From Ammoniphilus resinae (GTDB lineage Bacteria; Bacillota; Bacilli; Aneurinibacillales; RAOX-1): DNA of 64,000 bases. The stretch's first letter is position 1; the number at the start of each line of letters is the position of its first letter. Shown one piece after another: positions 25,915 to 34,289 of the stretch. The stretch is taken from the NCBI RefSeq assembly GCF_017873965.1, contig NZ_JAGGKT010000014.1:44268-108267 (forward strand), read 5' to 3'. Below the pieces are notes generated by a model. It made no database searches. It had not been told where the DNA came from and saw only the letters and a list, made by a program, of their open reading frames with translations. The translations under genes and the position numbers were made by a program.

Positions 25915-26883
25915 ATGACCGATAAACTTTTGGAAGTGAAAGGGCTACGAATCCACTTTCTTACAGAACAAGGTGAAATACCTGCGGTTGATGAGGTTGA
26001 CTTGGAAATAAAAAAAGGGGAGATCCTTGGGATTGTAGGGGAATCTGGTTGTGGGAAAAGTGTCACATCACTTTCGATCATGAAACTTGTTCCAAGCCCA
26101 CCGGGAAAAATAGTGGAAGGTGCTATTCTATTCAAGGGGGAGGACTTAATTTCTGCTTCAGAAAAAAGGTTGCGCCAGATTAGGGGAAAGGAAATTGCGA
26201 TGATTTTTCAGGAGCCGATGACATCCCTTAATCCAGTGTATACCATTGGTAATCAAATCAGAGAAACTGTAAAACTTCATCATAGATACAGCAAAAAAAA
26301 GGCAAATCAACATGCAATCGATATGCTTAAAAAAGTGGGAATCCCTCGTCCGGAACAAATCATCCATGAATATCCACATCAGCTTTCAGGCGGTATGCGG
26401 CAGCGGGTGATGATTGCGATGGCGATGTCCTGCGACCCAGAACTGTTGATCGCAGATGAACCGACAACAGCTCTCGATGTAACCATCCAAGCGCAAATCC
26501 TTGATCTGATGAGAGAATTAAATCAGAGTCAAGGCACAGCCATTATGCTCATTACGCATGACCTAGGCGTTGTCGCAGAACTTTGCGATCGAGTGATCGT
26601 CATGTACGCAGGAAAGGTAGTCGAACAAGGGGGGGTTCGTGCTATCCTGAAAAATCCGCAGCATCCCTATACCAAGGGGCTCATCCAATCGATTCCCCAT
26701 TGGAATAACCAGCGTGAGCGATTGTACTCTATTCCCGGGAATGTTCCTACACCAGGGGAGTGGGGGAATGGATGCCGATTTGCCCCGCGGTGTGAATTGG
26801 CCATGAACAAGTGTCTAAAACAAATGCCCGAATTGACAGAGGTGGAACTTGCACACCATTCCAGGTGTTGGCTTTCTTCTTAG
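25915..26883 (+). CDS. Oligopeptide/dipeptide ABC transporter ATPase, OppD type
   Basis: A 322-residue ATP-binding subunit. Walker A is GESGCGKS, the signature is LSGGMRQR and Walker [13 protein letters not shown]; the C-terminal extension with [14 protein letters not shown] (cysteines of the oligopeptide/nickel transporter family domain) is complete. OppD/DppD proteins pair with OppF-type partners to drive uptake of peptides, nickel or related solutes. The partner ATPase follows by 12 bases, but no permease or binding protein genes are in the operon, so this pair must serve membrane subunits encoded elsewhere. Next comes an M24 peptidase, which supports peptides as substrate. Confidence 0.92.
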   Translation: MTDKLLEVKGLRIHFLTEQGEIPAVDEVDLEIKKGEILGIVGESGCGKSVTSLSIMKLVPSPPGKIVEGAILFKGEDLISASEKRLRQIRGKEIAMIFQEPMTSLNPVYTIGNQIRETVKLHHRYSKKKANQHAIDMLKKVGIPRPEQIIHEYPHQLSGGMRQRVMIAMAMSCDPELLIADEPTTALDVTIQAQILDLMRELNQSQGTAIMLITHDLGVVAELCDRVIVMYAGKVVEQGGVRAILKNPQHPYTKGLIQSIPHWNNQRERLYSIPGNVPTPGEWGNGCRFAPRCELAMNKCLKQMPELTEVELAHHSRCWLSS

Positions 26884-26895
26884 AGGGGGATTTCC

Positions 26896-27870
26896 ATGGT
26901 GCAGACATTCTTTCAAGTGGAAAATTTAAAAAAGTATTTCCCTATTAGGGGAGGGATCCTGGGTAGGGAAATGGGAGTAGTGAGAGCCGTTGATGATGTT
27001 ACCTTTTCTATTAAAAAGGGAGAAACGCTTGGTTTGGTGGGGGAAAGTGGCTGTGGGAAATCGACAACAGGGAGAGCACTTTTACGTCTTATCGAACCAA
27101 CAGCGGGGCGTATTAGTTTTGAGGGAAAGGAGATCACTTCCCTGTCCCAAGAAGAAATGCGAAAGATGCGCAGGGATATGCAAATGGTTTTCCAGGACCC
27201 GTTCGCTTCACTAAATCCGCGCCATACGGTGGAACGAATTTTGGAAGAGCCTTTGATTGTCCATGGAATAGGGGATCGAAAAGAACGAAAAAAAAGGGTG
27301 AGGGAGCTATTGGACGTTGTGGGTTTAACGGCATACCATGCCAAGCGGTATCCCCATCAATTTTCCGGAGGCCAACGGCAGCGGATTGTTATTGCTCGAG
27401 CTTTGGCACTAAACCCAAAATTGATTATCGCCGATGAACCTGTATCTGCGTTGGATGTTTCGATTCAAGCTCAGGTGCTAAATCTTTTGCAGGATCTGCA
27501 AAAGGAATTTCAATTAACCTACCTATTCATTGCCCATGACTTAAGTGTAGTGAAGCATATCAGTGATCGTGTCGGTGTCATGTATTTGGGCCGTCTGATA
27601 GAACTGGCCGAGAAGAAAATACTTTATCAGTACCCGAGACATCCGTATACACAGGCGTTACTATCATCGGTTCCCTTTCCTGACCCGGATTACAAAAAGG
27701 AAAGAATCATCCTTCAGGGTGACGTCCCAAGCCCAGCGAATGTCCCCCAAGGCTGTGCTTTTCATACGCGTTGTTCGCTGGTGATGGAGCGGTGCAAAAC
27801 ACAAAGACCTGAGTTGAAAGAAAGTGGTCCAGGACATTTCGTAGCCTGTCACCTTTATGATAAAATTTAA
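26896..27870 (+). CDS. Oligopeptide/dipeptide ABC transporter ATPase, OppF type
   Basis: A 324-residue partner of the upstream ATPase. Walker [12 protein letters not shown], signature FSGGQRQR, Walker [13 protein letters not shown] and the C-terminal cysteine motif [14 protein letters not shown] are all present. It carries the loop [20 protein letters not shown] typical of OppF. The two ATPases form a heterodimer at the cytoplasmic face of the membrane. It lies 40 bases upstream of an aminopeptidase-type gene, probably in one transcript. Confidence 0.92.
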   Translation: MVQTFFQVENLKKYFPIRGGILGREMGVVRAVDDVTFSIKKGETLGLVGESGCGKSTTGRALLRLIEPTAGRISFEGKEITSLSQEEMRKMRRDMQMVFQDPFASLNPRHTVERILEEPLIVHGIGDRKERKKRVRELLDVVGLTAYHAKRYPHQFSGGQRQRIVIARALALNPKLIIADEPVSALDVSIQAQVLNLLQDLQKEFQLTYLFIAHDLSVVKHISDRVGVMYLGRLIELAEKKILYQYPRHPYTQALLSSVPFPDPDYKKERIILQGDVPSPANVPQGCAFHTRCSLVMERCKTQRPELKESGPGHFVACHLYDKI

Positions 27871-27910
27871 GTAATGGTAACGAAAATTTGGAAAAAGGGA
27901 GCCGAGACAA

Positions 27911-29017
27911 ATGTCAGGTGAATACAAAAGCCGTATTCAGCAATTTATGGACTATTTGGAACAACAATCCCTGGATATGGCAATCATTACATCCCCCGTC
28001 CATATCTATTTCTTTACCGGCTACTACTCTGACCCCCATGAACGTTTTCTGGCTTTACTTCTCGATCGGAGGGCAGAGGAAGTAACCCTTTTTGTCCCCT
28101 CCTTGGATTTGGAATCCGCCAGGCAAGCGTCCATTATTCAAGAGATGATCCCTGTTTCCGATACAGAAAATCCCTATCAACTGCTTAGTCAAAAAATGGG
28201 GAGGCAGGTTGTCAAACTTGGAATTGAAAAAAAGGCAGTGAATCTATTTCAATATGAACAACTAAATCAATGTGCTGCCATTGGGGAATTTGTTGATTTG
28301 GAGCCTTTTATTCTTTCTTTAAGATTAATTAAGTCTGCCTCCGAGATCGAGTCAGTTCGAAAAGCCGTTGCCGTCGTTGAGCGTGTACTTGCAGAGGGAG
28401 TAAAGAGGGTGAAACCAAGGGTATCCGAGTTAGAATTAGTAGCTGAGTTGGAATATCAGATGAAATTATTTGGAGCTGAAAGGCCTGCCTTTGAAACAAC
28501 GGTATTGACAGGATCCCGTTCGGCACTGCCGCATGGTCGTCCCAATCAAACTCGTATCAACCAAGGCGATTTTCTCCTATTTGATCTAGGAGTTTTTGTG
28601 AATGGATATTGTTCTGATATAACGCGAACCTTTGTGATTGGCGAAGCAACAAAAGAACAGCAACGAATCTATGAAACAGTCCTGCGCGCTAACCTGAAGG
28701 CGATTGAATCCGTGCAAAGGAATCAGGAGATCGGGATGCTTGACCAGGAAGCCAGAAAAGTGATTGAGCATGAAGGCTTTGGGGACTACTTTATTCACCG
28801 TGTGGGCCACGGGTTAGGCTTGGAGATCCACGAAAATCCATCCATTCATCAGCAAAATAAATTAATGATCGAGCCAGGCATGCTGTTTACGATTGAACCA
28901 GGTATCTACATCCCTGGGATGGGCGGGGTCCGGATTGAGGATGATATCGTGGTTAATGCGGAAGGGAAGGCCGAGGTTCTCACAACTTACCCAAAAACTA
29001 TTCAATACCTGTGTTAG
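27911..29017 (+). CDS. M24-family Xaa-Pro peptidase
   Basis: A 368-residue metallopeptidase of the PepP/PepQ (M24B) family. The N-terminal creatinase-like domain covers about residues 1-135. The catalytic domain has all five metal ligands: D and D in FDLGVFVNGYCSDITRTF, H in HRVGHGLGLEIHE, E in FTIEPGIY and E in RIEDDIVV. It removes N-terminal residues from peptides with proline in second position, or splits Xaa-Pro dipeptides. Position after oppD/oppF suggests processing of imported peptides. Its stop codon lies inside the terminator stem. Confidence 0.92.
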   Translation: MSGEYKSRIQQFMDYLEQQSLDMAIITSPVHIYFFTGYYSDPHERFLALLLDRRAEEVTLFVPSLDLESARQASIIQEMIPVSDTENPYQLLSQKMGRQVVKLGIEKKAVNLFQYEQLNQCAAIGEFVDLEPFILSLRLIKSASEIESVRKAVAVVERVLAEGVKRVKPRVSELELVAELEYQMKLFGAERPAFETTVLTGSRSALPHGRPNQTRINQGDFLLFDLGVFVNGYCSDITRTFVIGEATKEQQRIYETVLRANLKAIESVQRNQEIGMLDQEARKVIEHEGFGDYFIHRVGHGLGLEIHENPSIHQQNKLMIEPGMLFTIEPGIYIPGMGGVRIEDDIVVNAEGKAEVLTTYPKTIQYLC

Positions 29018-29040
29018 CATAAACACAGGTATTGTTGGCT
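29003..29040. terminator. Terminator at the end of the peptidase gene
   Basis: A perfect 13-bp stem (CAATACCTGTGTT with AACACAGGTATTG) with a 6-base loop, between convergent genes. The right flank is TTGGCTT, so the T tract is short. Confidence 0.75.
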
Positions 29041-29042
29041 TC

Positions 29043-29351
29043 TTACCCAACCAATCCTTGAAGTTCCAGATTCCACTTATTTAGAACGCAGCTGATGGCT
29101 GTGTTGGCACGGTAAACCATTGGTTTTCTTCCAGTTTTTGTTGTCTTGTAGGAAGGGCGTTCTTCAAAAACGAGGTTTGCCTGTTCTAATGTTTTTAAAT
29201 GTTCGCGCATGACATTTTGGTGAATGCAAAAAATAGCTGCAAGATCCTGACAATTATAAGAGGCATCATTTTCAGCTAGAAAATGGTATAATTTAATTCT
29301 TGTTTCATCCTGTAAGGATTTAAAAATGGGAAGCAGACTATCTAATTTCAT
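29043..29351 (-). CDS. ArsR-like winged-helix transcriptional regulator
   Basis: About 102 residues with a winged-helix fold of the ArsR type: LQDETRIKLYHFLAEN, CQDLAAIFCIHQNVMREHLKTLEQANLVFEE as helix-turn-helix, then a KTTKTGRKPMVYRA wing. No clear metal-binding cysteine pair is present (single cysteines near residues 36 and 43 and one near 90), so it is probably not a classical metal sensor. I chose ATG 29351, which has GAAAGG at good spacing; an ATG at 29360 directly abuts that site. A perfect 15-bp palindrome lies 44 bases upstream (29395-29409) and is a likely autoregulatory site. Confidence 0.75.
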   Translation of the reverse strand: MKLDSLLPIFKSLQDETRIKLYHFLAENDASYNCQDLAAIFCIHQNVMREHLKTLEQANLVFEERPSYKTTKTGRKPMVYRANTAISCVLNKWNLELQGLVG

Positions 29352-29394
29352 ACCTTTCATCCTTTCTCTTTATCTTCCTCATACGTTAATACCT

Positions 29395-29409
29395 TTAACA
29401 TGATGTTAA
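29395..29409. promoter_or_regulatory. Perfect 15-bp palindrome, likely operator of the ArsR-like gene
   Basis: TTAACATGATGTTAA is self-complementary around a single central base and lies 44 bases upstream of the leftward regulator start, within its promoter region. Confidence 0.5.
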
Positions 29410-29570
29410 CATGTGCTTTACACCCCCACTATGACAAAAATCACACTCGTTTAAATCTTTTATAGTCCAGGTAGACATCCGTGATTATTTTTAATGAAAA
29501 TCGTCCATACTGATTGATAGATTATTGTTTGTATATGTTACGGAGATAGAATAAAGGAGAGCCGCGGAAC

Positions 29571-29795
29571 ATGAATCCATTGTCAACCGAATATTATCTT
29601 GAGAAGTGTGTGCAAGGGGAACGGATCGTAAGATGTCCAAATTGTCAAAGAATCAATGTTGGACAAGTTGCCCCCAAGTATTTTTATTGTTCGGATTGTT
29701 TTATTGAAATGAAACTTCATGATGATCAAATTTCCTTTTTTGAATTGGATGAAAATGGTGAATTAGCTTGCCTGGATGATATCTTTTATACGTAA
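29571..29795 (+). CDS. Small zinc-ribbon protein
   Basis: A 74-residue protein with two CxxC pairs (CPNCQR near residue 23 and CSDCFI near 39) forming a probable zinc ribbon, followed by an acidic C-terminal part. It begins at ATG 29571 and is preceded by AAAGGAGAG. Its terminator is shared with the convergent small gene. I know of no assigned function for this type. Confidence 0.75.
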   Translation: MNPLSTEYYLEKCVQGERIVRCPNCQRINVGQVAPKYFYCSDCFIEMKLHDDQISFFELDENGELACLDDIFYT

Positions 29796-29801
29796 GTAAA
29801 A

Positions 29802-29837
29802 AACAGCCTAGTTTAGTTCTAGGCTGTTTGTTTTTTT
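29802..29837. terminator. Bidirectional rho-independent terminator
   Basis: A perfect 11-bp stem (AAACAGCCTAG with CTAGGCTGTTT, 7-base loop) followed by GTTTTTTT on the right and preceded by an A run on the left, between two convergent small genes. Confidence 0.88.
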
Positions 29838-30008
29838 GTTGTCAAGTTGGATGATCCAATTGTTAATCATTTGCACTTGCTGATAAAGAACCATTCGCTC
29901 ATCCCAACGCAATTCGGGATCTGTCACCTTATCTTTAATCGCATTTTTTATCTGTAGCAATTGTACCGTATTTCTAATCGCATATAGTTCCTTTTCAAAA
30001 ACACCCAT
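29808..30008 (-). CDS. Small conserved protein, paralogue of the gene at 60897
   Basis: A 66-residue, probably helical protein. The core IKDKVTDPELRWDERMVLYQQVQMINNWI aligns with IKDSVINPDLNWNSRMELYKQVQLINMRI in the product of 60897-61085: about 29 positions, with the pattern K-D-x-V-x-x-P-x-L-x-W-x-x-R-M-x-L-Y-x-Q-V-Q-x-I-N shared. This shared core supports both as real genes. The start ATG follows AAGGGGGAACGAAG. No function known to me. Confidence 0.75.
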   Translation of the reverse strand: MGVFEKELYAIRNTVQLLQIKNAIKDKVTDPELRWDERMVLYQQVQMINNWIIQLDNKKTNSLELN

Positions 30009-30147
30009 CTTCGTTCCCCCTTTTACTCCTTATCACAAGATATCTGTCAAAGGTTAAAAATATGACAAAAAAATACAAGTTTTTAATTATAAAAAATGGC
30101 ACGAAACGAAAGGGAGGGCAAAAGATGTCGGAAGACAATTAAAGGGT

Positions 30148-30176
30148 TGACAATTTAATTAATAATGATTATCATT
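30148..30176 (+). promoter_or_regulatory. Promoter overlapped by a Fur box
   Basis: TTGACA, a 17-base spacer and TATCAT give a strong sigma-A promoter 49 bases before the lipoprotein gene. The -10 box lies inside the Fur-type site at 30161-30180. Confidence 0.75.
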
Positions 30177-30180
30177 TATA
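30161..30180. promoter_or_regulatory. Fur box
   Basis: TAATAATGATTATCA fits the 7-1-7 Fur consensus TGATAAT-N-ATTATCA at 13 of 14 defined positions. It covers the -10 element, a typical arrangement for iron-dependent repression. Confidence 0.75.
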
Positions 30181-30224
30181 ACGAAGTTAATAATCGTTTT
30201 CAATTAAGGGGATTAAGGAGAGAT

Positions 30225-31409
30225 ATGATGATAAAAAAGGGGATTGGCATCGTACTTATATCTTTATTAGCATTTAATTTAACTGCTTGTGGGAACACTG
30301 GATCAACCAGTGAGCCGGCGCCTACTCAGGCAGAGACACCAAAAGCACAAGATGAAAAGAAGGACCAAGCTGAGGAACAAAAAGGACCACAAGACTTCAC
30401 AACTGCTGTTAAAACTGTCGTGGATGAATTGGCAAAGTCCTCCAACGGGGAAAAAGTTGATTTTGCACTTGTAGAAAAAACTTATATAGAAAAAATTAAA
30501 CCTGCTGTTGAAGCAAGGGATACTGAATTTAACGAACAGGTAAGTGTTCAGCTTGACGGAGCCCTTACTGCAGGAAAAGAAGGCTCCTTAGATACTCAAA
30601 TTGTAAAACAGGTATTTGATAAACTCCTACAGAAGGTTGCTTTCCTCTCTGTTCGTCATGAATTAAATGAAGTAGGCGAGCATTGGGATGATAAGGAGAA
30701 GGTAAAAGCAGAAATTGAGGAAGCAAAGCAGTTTTATGATCCAATTCTGAAATCAACGTTAGAAAAGCGGGATACCGCCTATGAAACACAATTAGTAAGT
30801 GCTGTTGAAGGGGCTTTTTCCGCAATGGAAAGTGCAACAGAAGTTTTAGATTTCCAACTTGCTAAGCAGGTTGTTGATAAAACCATGATGAAAGGATTTT
30901 ATCTTGCAGCTGGTGCCAGTCCCAATGGATATGCCTATAAAATAGAGAAGGCAGTCAAGGAAGATCCAGAACATGCGGGGATTGCGCAGGCAGAAGGATG
31001 GGCCTTTTATCAATCACTTCATCCATACATTTCAAAGCATGCAAGTGAAGAGGCAGAATTCATTAACAGCCAATTTGATCTGACCAATGATGCTGCCAAA
31101 ATTAAAGCGGATGAGATCAATCAAGCGTTCATTCGCGGAGTGGCAAAGGTAGCCCTCGATGAGTATGCTGAATCATTTGAAAGCTGGGGGAAGGATAAAT
31201 CAGTCATTACTGCATTAGAAGGTGCACTGTTCATTCAGATGATGGAAATTGACCTCAAGCGGGTATTGGGTGAGGAACCAACTGCTCAAGTGATTGAAAA
31301 AGCTGGACTGCTTCTAGAGGCAGTTAAGTCTGGGGATAAAGAACAAGCCGAAACATTGTTTAAAGATGTAAAAAATGTGTTGGATCAGCTTTCTGTTTTA
31401 GGTAAGTAA
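30225..31409 (+). CDS. Iron-regulated lipoprotein with helical repeat-like domains
   Basis: About 394 residues. A lipoprotein signal ends in the lipobox NLTACGN (Cys ~20), then a charged linker and an all-helical body with two related halves: motif KVDFALVEKTYIEKIKPAVEARD and the later EVLDFQLAKQVVDK / GWAFYQSLHPYISKHASEEAEF. The phrase AFYQSLHPYISK resembles ATYKSLSPAVAHKD in the next gene. ATG 30225 follows AAGGAG. The Fur box makes it an iron-starvation gene. Similar helical domains occur, as far as I recall, next to or fused to Ftr1-type iron permeases; no permease is visible here. Role in iron binding or delivery is inference. Confidence 0.7.
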   Translation: MMIKKGIGIVLISLLAFNLTACGNTGSTSEPAPTQAETPKAQDEKKDQAEEQKGPQDFTTAVKTVVDELAKSSNGEKVDFALVEKTYIEKIKPAVEARDTEFNEQVSVQLDGALTAGKEGSLDTQIVKQVFDKLLQKVAFLSVRHELNEVGEHWDDKEKVKAEIEEAKQFYDPILKSTLEKRDTAYETQLVSAVEGAFSAMESATEVLDFQLAKQVVDKTMMKGFYLAAGASPNGYAYKIEKAVKEDPEHAGIAQAEGWAFYQSLHPYISKHASEEAEFINSQFDLTNDAAKIKADEINQAFIRGVAKVALDEYAESFESWGKDKSVITALEGALFIQMMEIDLKRVLGEEPTAQVIEKAGLLLEAVKSGDKEQAETLFKDVKNVLDQLSVLGK

Positions 31410-31423
31410 TATGATAGGATAGA

Positions 31424-31452
31424 GGGGGGAGGGTTGCTCCCCTTCTTTTTTC
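31424..31452 (+). terminator. Terminator between the two iron-locus genes
   Basis: A 6-bp core stem (GGGGAG with CTCCCC, extended by two G-T pairs) with a 5-base loop, then TTCTTTTTTC. It could attenuate transcription into the next gene. Confidence 0.65.
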
Positions 31453-31499
31453 ATTTTTTTGAATGGGAATTTTTACATATTCTAATAATGAGGTGCTCT

Positions 31500-32246
31500 A
31501 TGTTTAAAAAATGGTTAATCTCACTTTTTTCGTTGGTCCTTGTCGTGACAGGTGTCCAGTCTACGGGATACGCCTATTCTTATGGAGATCCGAATAAAGA
31601 AGCTGTAGCAGATGCATACGAGTTGATGGTTGCTGCATTGATGAAAGAACCCCCTAATTTTTCAGAGGCACAGGCTGCATTTGATCCAGTCAAGGAAGAA
31701 CTGGCAATGCATATGGGAGAAGAGCCCGTGGCCATCGTTCAAAAGGCCTTGGATAATCAGCAGAAGGAAGAAACGATCAGTTTAATGCAGCGAGTGCTTG
31801 TGCTGAATATAGCGCGACGTTTTGAAGGGATTCATTTGGACGACTATGCTAATGCAAAACTAATTTTGGCAAAGGGATATGCAACTTATAAATCCCTTTC
31901 CCCTGCAGTTGCTCACAAAGATGAGGAACTTGATAAGAAGATCCATGATAGCTTTAATCAGGCCCTTCAAGCATTGGGGAATCCGGGGTTATTCGGTGTA
32001 GGGAAGAAGGACGCGGATCCTGCTCTATTTGATGAGTCCAAAAACTTTATCTTAACTTCTTTGCAAAATTTCTTTGGGATGAAAAGCTTGGAGGTTGGGC
32101 ATTTCGTGGAAGGTGTCGGGGGATCTGCTGAAGGATCTGCGGGACACGATACAGAGCAGGGGAGTAATACATATGTATGGATTTTAGTGGGTGTCGTCGT
32201 CATTCTGTTAGCAACTTTCTTTTTTTGGCGTAGGAAAAAAGCATAA
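31500..32246 (+). CDS. Exported, membrane-anchored protein related to the upstream lipoprotein
   Basis: About 248 residues: an N-terminal signal peptide (to about residue 26, ...GYAYS), a helical extracytoplasmic domain and a C-terminal membrane helix (YVWILVGVVVILLATFFFW) ending in RRKKA, so the bulk is outside the cell. No LPXTG motif precedes the helix, and a Gly/Ser/His-rich linker (GGSAEGSAGHD) joins domain and helix. The helical part has LAKGYATYKSLSPAVAHKDEEL, matching a motif in the Fur-regulated lipoprotein. ATG 31500 lies behind GAGGTG. A two-part surface iron-handling system is a reasonable hypothesis. Confidence 0.65.
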   Translation: MFKKWLISLFSLVLVVTGVQSTGYAYSYGDPNKEAVADAYELMVAALMKEPPNFSEAQAAFDPVKEELAMHMGEEPVAIVQKALDNQQKEETISLMQRVLVLNIARRFEGIHLDDYANAKLILAKGYATYKSLSPAVAHKDEELDKKIHDSFNQALQALGNPGLFGVGKKDADPALFDESKNFILTSLQNFFGMKSLEVGHFVEGVGGSAEGSAGHDTEQGSNTYVWILVGVVVILLATFFFWRRKKA

Positions 32247-32260
32247 GGTATAGTAAAAAA

Positions 32261-32295
32261 AACAACCAGGTATTCGTTACCTGGTTGTTTCTTTC
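32261..32295. terminator. Bidirectional rho-independent terminator
   Basis: A perfect 12-bp stem (AACAACCAGGTA with TACCTGGTTGTT) with a 5-base loop, flanked by A and T runs. It contains the last codons of the leftward desaturase-like gene. Confidence 0.88.
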
Positions 32296-33185
32296 TTTCT
32301 GGCATTTGCTCGTTCAATAATTTTCTTTAAACGTTGATGATGCTTTAACACGGCCAAGCGCATTTCTTCAGCTTCTGGTTCTGTAGGCTGAAGATTAGCA
32401 ACATCCCAAAACTCAACTAATACATCAAGAACTTGCATAAAATATTGTTCAGGTCCATAGTTTGCTTCTTGACCGATCATTTTCATCCGCTCATCAAAAT
32501 CAGGCATTTTACGTCCCGGCATTCCGAAGTTTAAAATAACATGTCCAACGTGATAAATATAATTAGGTTCCAGTTCCAAATGGGCCTTCACTGCATCACG
32601 GTAAAAGGCGTAGTGGAGACTTTCATCCTTCGCTAAGCGGCGAAGTAATGCGGCCAGGTCCTTGTCGTAGGGTTGAGCAACTTTTGCAACATTATTATAA
32701 TAAACTAAAGTCGCAAGTTCCTGCATGGCCGTATAGGCCATAACTTGTGTGGGTGCAGTGAATTCAGACTCAAAGCCTTGTTCTACTACTTGTTTACGCA
32801 ATGCCTTAAGCTGATGGGGGTTAGCATTGCGAGTGATAATTAGATAGGTCTCAAGTAAGGTTGAGTGCTGGTCTTCCTCAGCAGTCCAGGTATGAATAAA
32901 TTCTTTTAAAACTTCTAGAGCACCTTTGAATGTAATGGAAAGATGTGTAGTGAACCATGGAAGGTTTACCTCGGTGAGCAATGCAGTCTCGATTGCAGTG
33001 TAAATAGGTAAAGGAAGGGTTCGTTGACTTTCGTCCCAAGGTTCCTTTTTGAAACAACGTGCTTTTTCCCAAGGAATAAACTCGTGGTAACTCCAATCGA
33101 TATTAGCCGCCCTTGCCTTATGGCTGGTATACAGCTCGTTTAAAAGTTCTTCAAGTCGTGCATCAACATTGTTATATTGTAGCAT
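32277..33185 (-). CDS. Acyl-ACP desaturase-family diiron protein
   Basis: A 302-residue ferritin-like diiron protein. The two iron motifs are EEDQH (residues ~104-108, E-E-x-x-H) and DESLH (~191-195, D-E-x-x-H), as in soluble stearoyl-ACP desaturases; a first Glu is supplied by TEVNLPW near 72. Plant and actinobacterial relatives insert a double bond into acyl-ACP. Bacilli more often use membrane desaturases, so the presence of the soluble type is of note. It has an ideal AAGGAGG site and its own divergent promoter region. The substrate here is unknown. Confidence 0.82.
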   Translation of the reverse strand: MLQYNNVDARLEELLNELYTSHKARAANIDWSYHEFIPWEKARCFKKEPWDESQRTLPLPIYTAIETALLTEVNLPWFTTHLSITFKGALEVLKEFIHTWTAEEDQHSTLLETYLIITRNANPHQLKALRKQVVEQGFESEFTAPTQVMAYTAMQELATLVYYNNVAKVAQPYDKDLAALLRRLAKDESLHYAFYRDAVKAHLELEPNYIYHVGHVILNFGMPGRKMPDFDERMKMIGQEANYGPEQYFMQVLDVLVEFWDVANLQPTEPEAEEMRLAVLKHHQRLKKIIERANARKKETTR

Positions 33186-33237
33186 TAATTTTCCTCCTTA
33201 TGAAACGAAAAACACTTAGAACTTATTATACATGTTA

Positions 33238-33266
33238 TTGACGTAGAAATGCATTTATTTTATTAG
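33238..33266 (+). promoter_or_regulatory. Promoter of the alpha/beta hydrolase gene
   Basis: TTGACG, a 17-base spacer and TATTAG. The predicted start of transcription is near 33273, which makes an ATG at 33271 impossible as start from this promoter and favours the TTG at 33292. Confidence 0.5.
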
Positions 33267-33291
33267 AAAAATGTTAAAGGAAGTGACAAAT

Positions 33292-34089
33292 TTGAGAACG
33301 TATACACAGTTTTTTCCTAGTCCGTGTGATAGCAAAGGGGCGGTTCTTTTAGTTCATGGTGCAGGGGAGCATTTGGACCGCTATCAATGGTTAATCGATC
33401 GGTGGAATCAGGTGGGGTTTGATGTGTACGGCGGAGATCTCCCGGGGTATGGACGTTCCGAAGGGAAACGCGGACACATCAACAGCTTTGAAGATTATTT
33501 GCAGGCCGTGGATGATTGGTTTCAGGCACTAACAAAGAAAACGGATTCGGAACCTTTCCTCTTTGGACATAGTTTAGGTGGATTGATTTCTGCCCGTTTC
33601 ATGGAAACAAGGAAAAGGAAGGTGAAAGGGGTTGTCCTTTCGTCTCCCTGTTTTGGTATCTCCATGAAAGTGCCCCCTTGGAAACAGCAAATTGCAAAAG
33701 GCTTGAACATGATTTATCCTTCGCTTGTGATGTCGGCAGGAATTAAGCCGGAATTTGTAAGTCGGAATCAAAGCATTTTGCAGGTTTATTCCACAGATCC
33801 TTTAAATACGAAGGGAGCAAGTGTCAGGTGGTACATGGAATTAGAAAAAAATATGTTGGTAAATAGGCAGGAAAATCATTGTTTTCCAGATGTTCCTTTG
33901 TTGATCCATCAGGCTGGACATGATTTGGTCGTTGATGCTGCAGAGGTGAGATCCTGGTTTGATCAATCCCAAATAAAGGATAAGACATATAAGGAATGGC
34001 CAGGGCTTTACCATGAGATTTTGAATGAGCCTGAAAGAGATTTGGTATTTACAGAAATATACCGTTGGATGAAGCAACGAAATGAGTAG
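33292..34089 (+). CDS. Alpha/beta hydrolase, monoacylglycerol-lipase-like
   Basis: About 265 residues of the serine hydrolase fold. The oxyanion motif is VLLVHGAGEHLDRY near residue 25, the nucleophile elbow is FGHSLGG near 90, and the Asp and His are in HQAGHDLVVD and WPGLYHEILNE near the end. This is the standard pattern of monoglyceride lipase/lysophospholipase-type enzymes. TTG 33292 has AAAGGAAG upstream; an ATG at 33271 lies too close to the promoter. It is a single-gene unit divergent from the desaturase-like gene. Lipid ester cleavage is the likely activity. Confidence 0.85.
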   Translation: MRTYTQFFPSPCDSKGAVLLVHGAGEHLDRYQWLIDRWNQVGFDVYGGDLPGYGRSEGKRGHINSFEDYLQAVDDWFQALTKKTDSEPFLFGHSLGGLISARFMETRKRKVKGVVLSSPCFGISMKVPPWKQQIAKGLNMIYPSLVMSAGIKPEFVSRNQSILQVYSTDPLNTKGASVRWYMELEKNMLVNRQENHCFPDVPLLIHQAGHDLVVDAAEVRSWFDQSQIKDKTYKEWPGLYHEILNEPERDLVFTEIYRWMKQRNE

Positions 34090-34289
34090 TGAAACCTTTT
34101 GATCCCTTTTTACGTTCAATTAAATAGGGAAGGTTAGCTGTTAATTCTACTAAATACATCCTATTGATTTATTATAATGAGTAGATTATCCTTTAGAGTG
34201 GCACCTGTTTGGGGCATTCTATGACTCTATCTCCACACAGGAAATCGTAAAGATATCTTACCAGTGGAAAGGAAAAGTGGAGGTAAAAC

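Noticed and set aside
31500..32246. Sortase-anchored surface protein
   Set aside because: A C-terminal membrane helix and basic tail are present but there is no LPXTG-like motif before it.
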